This document shows, piece after piece, positions 19,001 through 27,464 of a DNA stretch of 64,000 nt. Where the stretch lies: contig JAOTYE010000005.1 in assembly GCA_029862045.1 (NCBI GenBank), positions 124,001 through 188,000 of the forward strand, written 5' to 3'. Position numbers and translations under genes: made by a program. The notes under the pieces were generated by a model. The model ran no database searches. It worked only from the letters and a program-made list of their open reading frames with translations, and was not told the DNA's origin. How positions within the stretch are numbered: the stretch's first letter is position 1; every line of letters begins with the position of its first letter. Source of the DNA: Gammaproteobacteria bacterium (GTDB lineage: Bacteria; Pseudomonadota; Gammaproteobacteria; Steroidobacterales; Woeseiaceae).

Positions 19001-19324
19001 GCGCCCGTTCAGGAACAAGCTGCAATTCCGCAGCCATTGCCGGCTCCAGTATCGGTTAGTTCGTTGAAAAGAACCAAATACGTCGCACCGAAATACCCAC
19101 GTGCGGCTCAACGGCGCAGTCTCTCGGGGTGGGTCGACGTCGCTTTCACCGTGGACATCGATGGCACCGTCAGCGACATTAGCATTCGGGAATCGAACCC
19201 GGGCGATACGTTCGTCAAGTCCGCAACGACTGCGGTCGCGGGCTGGGAATTTGAACCGGTCATCCAGGACGGTGTCGCAGTCCGCAAGCGAGCCGCCGTG
19301 CGCATGATGTTTGCGATCGATTAA
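16085..19324 (+). CDS. Double receiver-domain / TonB C-terminal hybrid protein
   Basis: A 1079-residue protein starting at GTG with a strong GGAGG 7 nt upstream. Residues ~8-120 form a receiver-like domain whose phosphoacceptor position is Ala57 (IVTAQDLPGMSG), so it cannot be phosphorylated there. Residues ~180-305 form a second receiver-like domain with Asp235 and Lys286 (FLLKPVSPGR). Then come a Pro/Lys-rich linker (~319-398), one membrane helix (~471-491, preceded by PKR, so the N-terminus is inside), a repeat-like helical region (~525-780), an Ala-rich AAEKAAAERAAA coiled coil like TolA (~782-935), and a TonB_C domain (~1002-1079: YPRAAQRRSLSGWVDVAFTV, then WEFEP). The layout implies a cytoplasmic sensor part joined to a periplasm-spanning energy transducer or envelope tether. 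The function is inferred only; no ExbB/ExbD is adjacent. Confidence 0.85.
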   Translation: MSLEHFKKQVLLLHSEQSALDDLSTGFNDRYTVHCATSGSEALNTLGEIQIDVIVTAQDLPGMSGLDALREAKKRSPETIGILLAGNEDDGLEALVGDKEVFQIVRGSITPDSLKSLIDNATQQARLLALAESANDTTANVDVPGAEHIVMETSENGSPIISDGTGRLPILDSKKVSAAGVGSQAVDVLVLTQDEEFLATVKESARGLHNVIYANTLAQADDAVRKTKVGVAVVDAAMVGADVETMTMKLRAVSPRLVAIVAGRRDDGEMLMDLINRGKVYRFLLKPVSPGRSRLAVEASVKHHLEAPDSAFKISDTTAPPPKAAPKPQPKPQPRLEPKSQPKPVPRPKPKAEAKPEPKIKPVPEAKEPRQQRPKPAPVAKAPEAPQEVPKAKIEPSSTIVPNRNEALSPIDDGLTMAFGGDDSSFAETMTGIVKSVGDSFSKTRKSNTETAEAPVAAGSGGSLLSNPKRLGIGAAALVAIIGVSFWMFSGSDEPIVEDDPVASTPSNTEAEPVVETEVVPPRESGLDDLIDEAQLATAAGRVFDPPGSNAIELYLSALEMTPGDPVAAAGLQQVIEQALGMAESAMLERRVADATTALQRVEFADPNNARLPFLNAQLVQTQLRDYVDNARLAIRESRFDDASVAIDGARSLGIADSTEIDAVADELSAALNDERVGEILAQANARLEEDLLIAPSNDNARFYFELALSIDTENIAARQGLTAVASKLVLRARAQIDTGNFDVADALLIDARRLDPSSSELAAATTALATARERLAQERREAQQRAAAEKAAAERAAAEKIAAERAAAEKAAADRAAAEKAAADRAAAEKLAAERAAKEKLAAEQAAAEKLAADRAAAEKAAAERAAAQKVAAERAAADKAAADKAAAELAAAEQAAAERAAAERIAAERAAAERATAALATAARAAARQPAAAPSETVQRPAQKQDAADDLVVAAAEPTSDYTPPQFAAAAPVQEQAAIPQPLPAPVSVSSLKRTKYVAPKYPRAAQRRSLSGWVDVAFTVDIDGTVSDISIRESNPGDTFVKSATTAVAGWEFEPVIQDGVAVRKRAAVRMMFAID

Positions 19325-19424
19325 TCCGTTACAACTGACCACTCGTAAAATAATTCCAATCTGGACTAATTCTAAAGTTCAGGATAATCTAAACCGTCCA
19401 GGAGGCTCACCGAAGGAGCTACTC

Positions 19425-20078
19425 TTGCACGTCGATGCCGAAAAACCGGCACGCAAACAACAACATCGCAGCGTCGTTACGCAGCAGAAGCTACTCGACG
19501 CGGCGATCGAGGCGTTTTCAGAGAATGGCTTTAAAGGCACATCGACGCGCGACATAGCTGATCGTGCTGGCGTGCACCACCCGCTCATCACCTATCACTT
19601 CAAGAACAAGGATCAGCTGTGGCGTTCGTCGGCGGACAGGATCTTTCGTGAATTCAACATTTCGATTGTCAAAGCCATGGCTGAGGTCCCCGAAACCGAC
19701 CCGAAGGTCCGAGCTGAAACGTTCGTCCGAACGTACGTGAATTTTTCCCGCACCCGACCCGCCCTGCACAAGGTCATTATGCAGGAGGCAAGTTATCCGA
19801 GCGACCGGCTCGACTGGTTGATCGAAACCCACTTGCGTCCGATGTTTGATGAGGTGCACAAGGCATTGACAGAGTTACAACGACTTGGTATCGCGCCGCC
19901 AGGCAGCGCGGCTTTATTATTCAACATGATTCGCGTCTCGGCCGGCGGTCTGCTGGCGCTGAAGCTCGAGCTCAAAGGAACGAGCAATATCGACCTCGAC
20001 AATGACGCAGAGATCGATGAGCTGGCAAACATGATCATCCGCGTCTTTTTCCCGGGCAACATGCAAACCGGAAACTAG
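19425..20078 (+). CDS. TetR/AcrR family transcriptional regulator
   Basis: A 217-residue regulator started at TTG 19425, supported by AAGGAG (19413-19418) 6 nt upstream; the frame is open further up but into the preceding gene. The N-terminal helix-turn-helix reads QQKLLDAAIEAFSENGFKG, TSTRDIADRAGVHHPLITYHFKNKDQLW. The C-terminal ligand domain resembles the TetR_C family that senses hydrophobic effectors. Its stop codon overlaps that of the convergent xdhC gene within a single CTAG. The target genes are unknown. Confidence 0.88.
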   Translation: MHVDAEKPARKQQHRSVVTQQKLLDAAIEAFSENGFKGTSTRDIADRAGVHHPLITYHFKNKDQLWRSSADRIFREFNISIVKAMAEVPETDPKVRAETFVRTYVNFSRTRPALHKVIMQEASYPSDRLDWLIETHLRPMFDEVHKALTELQRLGIAPPGSAALLFNMIRVSAGGLLALKLELKGTSNIDLDNDAEIDELANMIIRVFFPGNMQTGN

Positions 20079-20974
20079 CCCGACTTTAGTTTTTGCTGCA
20101 TCTGCGCAATGATCGACAACGCGATCGGCGCCGGACCGCGCCCACCAATATCAAGCCCGGCCGGACCGTGCAAACGTTTTTCGAGTTTCGTGGCCGCTGC
20201 GCCGATATCCGCTAGCAAGCGCTCGCGACGATTGTGCGGGCCCAGCAAACCGATATATCCGATGTTGGTTTCAGCCAGTTGCCTCAGATAAATGCGATCA
20301 CTGGCCAGGTGATGACTCATGACGATCGCCATGTCGAACCGACTCAGGTCCAGGACTTCGCCAAGTTGATCGGCCGGCGCACAATGCGTTGCCAGGGCAC
20401 TCGCGAAGTCACCATTGTCGATATACGCCTGCCGATGATCGACGACCGTGCACCGCCACCCCAACTCCGCCGCGAATCGGACCACCGGTTCGGCATCAAG
20501 ACCCGCACCCAGCACCAGGACCTGTGGTGGTGGCTGAACCAGGACCAGCAGCGTCCCACCCGACTCGCCCTCGACAGGAATCGCAATCTCCGCCGCGGTG
20601 TGACCACGCAATACGTCGGCAATCTGTGCAAACGGCGCATAGTCGTCCTGCGCCCGCAACGGCTGCAGCAAGACGCGCATCACGCCATCACAACCGACGC
20701 CCATGCCCCATAGCTCATCATCGTCGGCACCGAGGTCATAAGTGACGGTCTGTGGGATACCGGTCTCGAGCACCTGTTGCGCACGGATGGCAAGGTCACC
20801 CTCGAGACAGCCACCTGACAACATGCCGCGAAAAACGCCGTTCTGGTCTACCAGCATCTGCGCGCCGGCTTTGCTGTAGGTCGATCCCTCGGTCTCGCAA
20901 ACTGTGACGAGCACCAGCGGCTCCCCACGAGCGCTGCGCGATTCAAAGAACTGCAACATCTTTGTCGGGTTCAA
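20075..20974 (-). CDS. xdhC: XdhC family molybdenum cofactor insertion protein
   Basis: A 299-residue protein. The N-terminal XdhC/CoxI domain shows GSTYSKAGAQMLVDQNG and GMLSGGCLEGDLA, and the C-terminal Rossmann domain shows VLVLGAGLDAEPVVRFAAELGW, VMSHHLASDRIYLRQL and GYIGLLGPHNRRERLL. XdhC proteins bind and sulfurate MoCo for insertion into xanthine dehydrogenase-type enzymes, matching the MocA-like gene at 4577. No xdhAB genes are in the window. Confidence 0.9.
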   Translation of the reverse strand: MNPTKMLQFFESRSARGEPLVLVTVCETEGSTYSKAGAQMLVDQNGVFRGMLSGGCLEGDLAIRAQQVLETGIPQTVTYDLGADDDELWGMGVGCDGVMRVLLQPLRAQDDYAPFAQIADVLRGHTAAEIAIPVEGESGGTLLVLVQPPPQVLVLGAGLDAEPVVRFAAELGWRCTVVDHRQAYIDNGDFASALATHCAPADQLGEVLDLSRFDMAIVMSHHLASDRIYLRQLAETNIGYIGLLGPHNRRERLLADIGAAATKLEKRLHGPAGLDIGGRGPAPIALSIIAQMQQKLKSG

Positions 20975-20983
20975 GGAACGATC

Positions 20984-21058
20984 CTACCGGAGTTCTTTGA
21001 GGCGAAAATACAGCATGCTCAGCGCCAGTACCGGATTGGCAAACCATTTATGGGCCAT
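20984..21058 (-). CDS. Possible 24-residue small protein
   Basis: A short frame with an ATG 9 nt after the ureohydrolase stop; the product is hydrophobic in the middle with basic ends (begins MAHKWFANPVL, ends RLKELR). It fills the space between the ureohydrolase and xdhC. No convincing ribosome-binding site is visible and I do not recognise the product. It may be a chance frame. Confidence 0.22.
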   Translation of the reverse strand: MAHKWFANPVLALSMLYFRLKELR

Positions 21059-21066
21059 TGCTGTTG

Positions 21067-22029
21067 CTACGCCGGGCGGCTCGCGTACAAATAGAGCATT
21101 TCCATCGCCAAAGCGGCTGCAGCAAGCGCGGTGATCTCACCCACATCATAGGCCGGTGCGACCTCGACGATATCCATGCCGACGATATTGATGCCGGCAA
21201 GGCCACGCAGAATTTCGAGCGCCTGGTGGCTCGTCAGGCCACCACATACCGGCGTCCCGGTGCCCGGTGCGTAGCTCGGGTCAAGACAATCGATGTCAAA
21301 TGTCAGATAGACGGGCCTATCGCCAACCACGCCTCTTATTTTTTTGGTAACCGTGGCGATACCGTGTTCATGGACCGATGGCGCATCAACGATGTTGAAA
21401 CCCATCGTGTCGGGATTGGTTGTCCTGAGACCGATCTGCATCGAACTGGCCGGATCGACGAGACCTTGTTTCGCTGCGTGGAAGAACATGGTGCCATGAT
21501 CAATCCTGTCGTCTTCATCCGCCCAGGTATCGCTGTGCGCATCGAAATGAATCAATGACAGTGGCGCACCGTGTTTTTTCGCGTGCGCTTTCAGGAGCGG
21601 GAAGGCAATAAAGTGATCGCCACCGAGTGCGAGCAAAGCTGGGCCTTTGCTGATGATTTTCGTCGCGTGCGCCTCGATCGCGTCCGGAACCTCTTGTGGG
21701 CGGCCGAAATCGAAAAAGCAGTCGCCGTAGTCGATGACCGCGAGTTTGTCGAACGGGTCAAACACCATGCCGTACGATTTTTCCCAGGCCATGATTGTCG
21801 ACGCCGCACGAATGGCGCGTGGTCCGAAACGTGTGCCCGGGCGATTGGTCGTGGCCGTATCGAGCGGTATGCCGGTGACAACGACATCGACGCCGTCAAG
21901 ATCCTGTGTGTACTTGCGACGCATGAACGACGTGGCGCCGGCATAGGTCGGCTCCGGCGTCGTGCCATACAGATCGTCACGCGTGATCGCATGATCACCA
22001 CCGTTCTTATCCATTCGCCGCCGCTCCAT
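21067..22029 (-). CDS. speB: Agmatinase-family ureohydrolase
   Basis: A 320-residue binuclear-manganese ureohydrolase. Metal ligands are visible in LALGGDHFIAF, IHFDAHSDTW and TFDIDCLDPSYAPGTGTPVCGG. Agmatinase splits agmatine into putrescine and urea; related enzymes act on guanidinobutyrate, so the symbol is by family only. An AAGAGG lies 6 nt before the ATG at 22029, which overlaps the aminotransferase by 23 bp; ATG 22014 is an alternative. It is last in a run puuD-puuA-aminotransferase-ureohydrolase, consistent with an arginine/agmatine to putrescine to GABA route. Confidence 0.85.
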   Translation of the reverse strand: MERRRMDKNGGDHAITRDDLYGTTPEPTYAGATSFMRRKYTQDLDGVDVVVTGIPLDTATTNRPGTRFGPRAIRAASTIMAWEKSYGMVFDPFDKLAVIDYGDCFFDFGRPQEVPDAIEAHATKIISKGPALLALGGDHFIAFPLLKAHAKKHGAPLSLIHFDAHSDTWADEDDRIDHGTMFFHAAKQGLVDPASSMQIGLRTTNPDTMGFNIVDAPSVHEHGIATVTKKIRGVVGDRPVYLTFDIDCLDPSYAPGTGTPVCGGLTSHQALEILRGLAGINIVGMDIVEVAPAYDVGEITALAAAALAMEMLYLYASRPA

Positions 22030-23395
22030 TAGCCGCCTCTTGCGTCAGGTCCAGGCATTTCCAGGTCGTTGCAATCATTGCGTCCGCCTCTTCGTGCGAC
22101 AACACAAACGGCGGCGCGGCGACGATCGTATCACCGACTGCACGCAAGACGAGCCCGTTGTTAACCAGGAAGTCACGGCAGATCGTGCCAATGCCCTGTT
22201 TTTCCTCGTAGCGCTCGAGCGTTTCTTTATTGCGAACGATCTCGATCGCGCCCATCAGGCCGACCATGCGTGTCTCGCCGACAATCGGATGCTCCGCCAG
22301 CTTGTTCCAGCCGGCCTGCAGGTACGGGCCGATATCGTTCTTCACGCGTTCAACGAGGTGTTCACGCTGCAGGATTCGCAGGTTTTCCATCGCGACCGCG
22401 CATGCAGCGGGATGCCCCGAGTACGTGTAGCCGTGGTAGAACTCACCACCCCTGTCAATCAACACGCCGGCAACACGGTCGCTGACCAGCACGCCACCGA
22501 GCGGCAGGTAACCCGAGGTTACGCCCTTCGCGAACGGCATCAGGTCAGGTTTCGTGCCGTAATAGTCGGCGCCGAACCATTCGCCGAGCCGGCCGAAGCC
22601 CGTTATGACTTCGTCCGAGATCAGCAGGATGCCGTACTCGTCGCAAATGCGCTGTACTTCGGGCCAATACGAATCAGGAGGTATTATCACCCCGCCGGCA
22701 CCCTGAACTGGCTCCGCAATAAATGCGGCGACTTTGTCGGCGCCAACTTCGTTGATCTTGTCTTCGATCGTGCGCGCCGTCGCAATTCCAAACTCTTCGG
22801 GTGACACGCTGCGATCGCTGCCAAACCAGTACGGCTGTGCGACATGAACGATGCCGGGGATCGGCAACCCGCCCTGCTCGTGCATCGGTTTCATACCGCC
22901 GAGACTCGCCGCCGCAACGGTCGAGCCGTGGTAGGCGTTCTCGCGGCTGATGATCGTATGTCGCTCGGGTTGACCCATCAAATCCCAATAGCGGCGTACC
23001 ATGCGTACGATTGTGTCATTCGACTCGGATCCCGAGCCTGTAAAGAACACGTGGTTGAACTGTGGCTGGCTGACTTCCTGCAGCATATTCGCCAGTTCGA
23101 TTGACGGCGGATGGGCACACTGGAAGAAGTTATTGTAATACGGTAGCTCGCGCATCTGTGCCGCAGCGGCGTCGACTATTTCGTCACGACCGTAGCCCGC
23201 ATTGACGCACCACAGGCCGGACATGCCGTCGAGAATCTTGTTGCCATCGGCGTCATAAATGTACACGCCCTCAGCACGCGTGATGATGCGCGACTTCTTC
23301 TCGTGCAGTTGTTTGTGATCGGTAAACGGATGCAGGTGGTGGTCTTTGTCCAGCTCCTGCCAGTCCCGACCGGTTCGCTTTTCAATTGCTGCCAT
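22007..23395 (-). CDS. Class III aminotransferase, putrescine-pyruvate type (SpuC-like)
   Basis: A 462-residue PLP enzyme of the omega-aminotransferase family. Visible are HHLHPFTDHKQLHEK near the N-terminus, the cofactor phosphate site TGSGSESNDT, the Asp motif LLISDEVITGFGRLG and the Schiff-base lysine in MPFAKGVTSGYLPLGG. Its best match in character is SpuC/putrescine or cadaverine:pyruvate aminotransferase. It sits between a PuuA-like ligase and the ureohydrolase, so a polyamine substrate is likely. Confidence 0.87.
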   Translation of the reverse strand: MAAIEKRTGRDWQELDKDHHLHPFTDHKQLHEKKSRIITRAEGVYIYDADGNKILDGMSGLWCVNAGYGRDEIVDAAAAQMRELPYYNNFFQCAHPPSIELANMLQEVSQPQFNHVFFTGSGSESNDTIVRMVRRYWDLMGQPERHTIISRENAYHGSTVAAASLGGMKPMHEQGGLPIPGIVHVAQPYWFGSDRSVSPEEFGIATARTIEDKINEVGADKVAAFIAEPVQGAGGVIIPPDSYWPEVQRICDEYGILLISDEVITGFGRLGEWFGADYYGTKPDLMPFAKGVTSGYLPLGGVLVSDRVAGVLIDRGGEFYHGYTYSGHPAACAVAMENLRILQREHLVERVKNDIGPYLQAGWNKLAEHPIVGETRMVGLMGAIEIVRNKETLERYEEKQGIGTICRDFLVNNGLVLRAVGDTIVAAPPFVLSHEEADAMIATTWKCLDLTQEAANGAAANG

Positions 23396-23406
23396 GGCCC
23401 AGCCTC

Positions 23407-24738
23407 TCAGACGTTGAACATCAGGATCTCGCGCTCCCAGGGCGTGATGATTTCCTGAAACTCGCGGTATTCATCCTCTTTAAGCGCGCAATAGAGCTCG
23501 ACGAAATTATCGCCCAAAATGCTGCGCATGGCCTTACTTTCGCGCAGTGCTTCGATCGCAACGTAGATATGCCGATGCAGCGAGAAATCCTCACCGTATG
23601 CGCTGCCTTCGGTCGGTTCGGCCGGCTTGAGTCCCTCGATCATGCCGAGGTAACCACAGGCCAGTGTGGCCGCTATTACGAGATATGGATTGACATCCGA
23701 CCCGGCGAGGCGATTCTCAACACGCCTGTTTTCCGGCTCGGCGTCGGGTACCCGAAATCCCACCGTGCGATTGTCGATTGCCCAGGCGAGGTTGACCGGC
23801 GATGACCAGGGATCAAGAAAGCGTCGATACGAATTCACGTACGGCGCAAATACCAGCATTGCATCCGGCATGTAGGTTTGCAGACCGCCGAGATAGCCGT
23901 AAAAGAGCTCGCTCGCGTTACCGTCGTCCATTGTGAAAATGTTCTTACCACTCTTGTCGACGACGCTCTGATGAACGTGCAACGCACTACCAGCTTCTTC
24001 CGCCATCGGTTTGGCCAGAAACGTCGCGTGCATCTCGTGTTCGATCGCGACCTCACGCACCGTGCGTTTGAACAGAAACACCTGGTCCGCGAGGTCGACT
24101 GCATCGCCGTGCAGAAAATTGATCTCGAATTGAGCCGGCCCCATTTCCTGTGACAGCGTATCGATGCGGATGCGCTGATCCTCGCAGTACTTATACAAGT
24201 CATTGATGAACGGATCGAAGTCGTTCATCGTATCGATGCTATAGGGCTGACGCGCCCCTTCAGTCCAACCAAGACGGCCTTCCGGCGGCTCTGCCTCGGC
24301 ATTTGGATCCGAATGCGCGTTGAGCAGATAAAACTCGACCTCGGGCGCTACGACGGGTACCCACCCTTTCGCCTCATACTTTCCAAGCACGCTGCGCAGA
24401 ACGCCGCGCGGTGATGTATCAACCGGTGAGCCGTCGTTGTGAAAGCAGTCGAGAAACACCGAGGCGGCCGGGTCCGTTGCCCAGGGCACCGGCCGCAGCG
24501 TTGTCGGATCCGGGACCAGCAACATGTCGCGATCCTCGACATTTTGCTTGTTGGCGACATAGTTGCCGGAGATCGTCTGCCCAAAGATCGCCTCGGGCAT
24601 TTTCATCTGTCCTGAGCCGAACTTGTCGGCCGGTACGACTTTGCCGCGCGCCGAACCCGCCATGTCGGGCACGAATGCCTCGACATCTTCAATTTCCCTT
24701 TCTTTCAGCCACGGCTGAAAAACATCGTCCTTATTCAC
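23407..24738 (-). CDS. puuA: Glutamine synthetase family protein, gamma-glutamylpolyamine synthetase-like
   Basis: A 443-residue protein started at GTG 24738, one base after the puuD stop codon (TAA-C-GTG), showing tight coupling. Glutamine synthetase motifs include EVEFYLLNAH, QFEINFLHGDAVDLADQVFLFKRTVRE, the ATP-site ALHVHQSVVDKSGKN, and NSYRRFLDPWSSPVNLAWAIDNRTVGFRVP, ending RRVENRLAGSDVNPYLVIAATL. PuuA/SpuI enzymes glutamylate putrescine or other amines as the first step of gamma-glutamylated polyamine degradation. The longer upstream frame to 24987 is rejected because it lies inside puuD. Confidence 0.87.
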   Translation of the reverse strand: MNKDDVFQPWLKEREIEDVEAFVPDMAGSARGKVVPADKFGSGQMKMPEAIFGQTISGNYVANKQNVEDRDMLLVPDPTTLRPVPWATDPAASVFLDCFHNDGSPVDTSPRGVLRSVLGKYEAKGWVPVVAPEVEFYLLNAHSDPNAEAEPPEGRLGWTEGARQPYSIDTMNDFDPFINDLYKYCEDQRIRIDTLSQEMGPAQFEINFLHGDAVDLADQVFLFKRTVREVAIEHEMHATFLAKPMAEEAGSALHVHQSVVDKSGKNIFTMDDGNASELFYGYLGGLQTYMPDAMLVFAPYVNSYRRFLDPWSSPVNLAWAIDNRTVGFRVPDAEPENRRVENRLAGSDVNPYLVIAATLACGYLGMIEGLKPAEPTEGSAYGEDFSLHRHIYVAIEALRESKAMRSILGDNFVELYCALKEDEYREFQEIITPWEREILMFNV

Positions 24739-24739
24739 G

Positions 24740-25498
24740 TTACACCTGTCGCCGGCCTGCGTACTCTCTGCACGCAGCGCCGAACGCCTTAAAAATTGCC
24801 ATGGAAAAATCGTCTTGCGTGACCTTCCACTCGGGATGCCACTGCACGGCCACGGCAAATCCGTGCACGCTGTCGACGCTAAAGCCCTCGATGAGGCCGT
24901 CGTCGGCAACCGCTTCCACTGTAACGCCGCTGGCAAGTCGTGCGACACCTTGTGAATGCAGGGAGTTGACCGTGACCGTGGTCGCACCGGCGAGCTTGTG
25001 CAACATACCGCCAGCCACGAGATTCACAGCGTGCGACGGGCCATACTGCGCGTCGAGCGGATCATCCGGGTTCTCCCTGTGCGTATGATAACCCGGCACC
25101 TCATGTACTTTCTGATGTAGCGTGCCACCCAGCACGACGTTGAGTTCCTGGAAACCGCGGCACACGGCAAGCAACGGCACACCTGCATCGAGTGCCCGCC
25201 GCGTCAGCGGCAGGGTCGCAGCGTCGCGATGCGGATCGTGCAGAGTGCCGGGCTCACTCGGTTCCCCGTCATAGTGATGCGGCTCGACATTTGACGGACT
25301 GCCGGTCAACAACACGCCGTCGACGTGCCGCAGAATGTCATCGATATCAATATGCTCGGCCAGCACCGGGATGATCAGTGGCAGCGCATCCGCACCATCG
25401 ATCAATGCCTGCAGATATTTCTCACCCACCACGTGAAACGGATGGGGCTCGAGTATTCGCCGGTCAGCCGGCACGCCGATTACGGGTCGCGGGCACAT
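24740..25498 (-). CDS. puuD: Gamma-glutamyl-gamma-aminobutyrate hydrolase
   Basis: A 252-residue class I glutamine amidotransferase-like hydrolase (peptidase C26). The nucleophile is C113 in LLAVCRGFQELNVVLGG, with the HxE pair in VAVQWHPEWK. PuuD cleaves gamma-Glu-GABA to GABA and glutamate in the glutamylated putrescine pathway. It lies 26 nt downstream of the NhaC-type antiporter and directly upstream of puuA. Confidence 0.9.
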   Translation of the reverse strand: MCPRPVIGVPADRRILEPHPFHVVGEKYLQALIDGADALPLIIPVLAEHIDIDDILRHVDGVLLTGSPSNVEPHHYDGEPSEPGTLHDPHRDAATLPLTRRALDAGVPLLAVCRGFQELNVVLGGTLHQKVHEVPGYHTHRENPDDPLDAQYGPSHAVNLVAGGMLHKLAGATTVTVNSLHSQGVARLASGVTVEAVADDGLIEGFSVDSVHGFAVAVQWHPEWKVTQDDFSMAIFKAFGAACREYAGRRQV

Positions 25499-25524
25499 AA
25501 AATAAGTGCAGAATTCAGATGCAG

Positions 25525-27372
25525 CTAGTTTACCGAATCATCAGCTTTACGGCCGAAGAATCGCAGGACCGTAATCAGGATAGCAACTCCGACAATCAAC
25601 GACACCCACGGCGGCAGACCGTAGCCTGCCGGAATCGTACCAATACCGATCGCGACGGCGCCGACGAGCATGGCATATGGCAACTGCGTACGCACATGCT
25701 CTATATGGTTACAGCCGCTGGCAATGGATGACAGCACGGTCGTATCCGATATCGGTGAGCAATGATCCCCCCAAACCGCCCCGGCGAGCACGCAGGCAAT
25801 CGAGGAATACATGATGTGCATGCCGGACGGATCCGCCATACCATTAACCGTCAAGACGGCCCAGGTGAGTGGCAGGACCAGCGGGAGGAGTATGCCCATG
25901 GTGCCCCAGCTCGTGCCGGTCGAGAACGCCGTAATTGCCGCCAGCACGAAAACGACCGCGGGTACGAGCGCAGCCGGCAGCGCGTCGCCCAATATCGATA
26001 TCAGGTAGCCCTTCGCGTTGAGGTCACCTGTCACCGCCGACATCGACCACGCCAGCACTAACACGATCATGCCGAATAAAGTAGCCCGAGCCCCTCCATA
26101 CCATGCGTCAACCGTCTCGTGCGCACTGAGTATCTTTTGCCCGATCGACAGGCCGGCCGCGACGAGTGCACCGATAAACGATGCCCACATCATCGCTTTG
26201 TAGGGATCTGCAGATCCGACAATGTCGGTGATCGTCTCGCCTTCGCCTGTTATGAACATACTGACGCAGAGCGTGCCGATCAGCACAACGATCGGCAAAA
26301 ACGCGTTCACAGGACGCATCGGAACGTCAGGCTTCGCGTCGAGCGTATCTCCGTCCAATGCGGGCAGGGCTTCTCCGCTTCTTGGTTCGACCATGCCGCG
26401 CCGCGCGCGCAGCTCTGCTTTGTACATCGGACCCATGTCACGGCCGGTCGAGGCTACCACCAACACGAAGACGATAGCCAGAATCGGGTAGAAACTGTAC
26501 GGAATCGAATGCAGGAACATCGAATACGCTGTAATCCCGGCGAGCCCGTCGATGCTCTGCATCGCCTGATCGATCAGGCTGACCTGATAGCCGATCCAGG
26601 TCGTTACGAGGGCCAGACATACGACCGGCGCTGCCGTTGAATCGACGATGTAGGCCAGCTTCTCTCGCGAGATCTTCAGATGGTCAGTGACCGATCGCGC
26701 CGTATTGCCAACGACGAGCGTGTTGGCGTAGTCATCGAAAAAGATCATCAAGCCCATCAGCCACACCGAGACCTGTCCGCCGATCGCCGTCTTCGCCTTG
26801 CTGACAACAACGCGAACGATACTTGCCATGCCGCCGTTGCGTGTAATGATGCCGACCATGCCGCCGATCATCATTGTGAATGCAATGATTGCAGCGTGAT
26901 CAGGATTGGCGAGCGCGTTTACGATGAATACCGCAAACACGTCCATCAGGCCTTTGAGCGCGCCGAGCGGCGTAAAGCCCTGCAACGCGGTTGAACCCAA
27001 CCACAGGCCGAGCACCAGCGCAGGTACGACGTTCCGCAGTAGCAGCGCGACAGCGATCGCGAGGAAGGCCGGCATCAGCGATATCCAGCCGGGCAACACG
27101 CGCAGCATGCTTGATGCAGATGCGCCGTCCGCTGTTGCCACGATCTCGACCGTACCGACACTATCGGTCATCAATTCATCGAAGGTCGCCCTGCCATCGT
27201 CGCCCGCCACATCGCGATAACTGCTCCCCGCAAAGCTCAAGGCCACATCGCTGCCTGCCGCAACGTCGCTGACGACGATCTCGACAGGCACGGACGTAAG
27301 CCCTACTTTCGGCGACTCGACATCGATCGCGTGCACAGCGAAGGGCCACGCGGTAGCGGCCATAAGAAACAA
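25525..27372 (-). CDS. NhaC-family Na+/H+ antiporter-like transporter with an N-terminal exported domain
   Basis: A 615-residue polytopic membrane protein. From about residue 95 onward there are roughly ten or more hydrophobic helices, with NhaC-family phrases FFDDYANTLVVGNTARSVTD, STAAPVVCLALVTTWIGY, TGTSWGTMGILLPL and GAVWGDHCSPISDTTVLSS. Unusually, the N-terminus has a signal-like segment ending AVHA and an ~70-residue beta-rich, threonine/valine-rich part before the first transport helix. The start is uncertain: TTG 27372, or ATG 27363; upstream in-frame codons encode NKRSLYGLT without ATG. Members of this family may exchange amines or organic acids as well as Na+/H+, and its place before puuD suggests an amine role (inference). 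Confidence 0.82.
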   Translation of the reverse strand: MFLMAATAWPFAVHAIDVESPKVGLTSVPVEIVVSDVAAGSDVALSFAGSSYRDVAGDDGRATFDELMTDSVGTVEIVATADGASASSMLRVLPGWISLMPAFLAIAVALLLRNVVPALVLGLWLGSTALQGFTPLGALKGLMDVFAVFIVNALANPDHAAIIAFTMMIGGMVGIITRNGGMASIVRVVVSKAKTAIGGQVSVWLMGLMIFFDDYANTLVVGNTARSVTDHLKISREKLAYIVDSTAAPVVCLALVTTWIGYQVSLIDQAMQSIDGLAGITAYSMFLHSIPYSFYPILAIVFVLVVASTGRDMGPMYKAELRARRGMVEPRSGEALPALDGDTLDAKPDVPMRPVNAFLPIVVLIGTLCVSMFITGEGETITDIVGSADPYKAMMWASFIGALVAAGLSIGQKILSAHETVDAWYGGARATLFGMIVLVLAWSMSAVTGDLNAKGYLISILGDALPAALVPAVVFVLAAITAFSTGTSWGTMGILLPLVLPLTWAVLTVNGMADPSGMHIMYSSIACVLAGAVWGDHCSPISDTTVLSSIASGCNHIEHVRTQLPYAMLVGAVAIGIGTIPAGYGLPPWVSLIVGVAILITVLRFFGRKADDSVN

Positions 27373-27464
27373 GCGGGTCAGGCCATATAAGCTGCGTTTA
27401 TTGATATTTTTATTCCGGTCGCGAAGCTTGGCGGCATATTAGCACGCTGTACAATGGGCCAGCC

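Noticed and set aside
19186..19206. tRNA T-arm-like sequence (CGGGAATCGAACCCGGGCG)
   Set aside because: It lies in the TonB C-terminal coding region (RESNPGD) and no acceptor, D or anticodon arm can be folded around it.
24739..24987. N-terminal extension of the PuuA-like protein
   Set aside because: The extra codons lie entirely inside puuD in another frame; the GTG at 24738 directly after the puuD stop fits coupling and family length.
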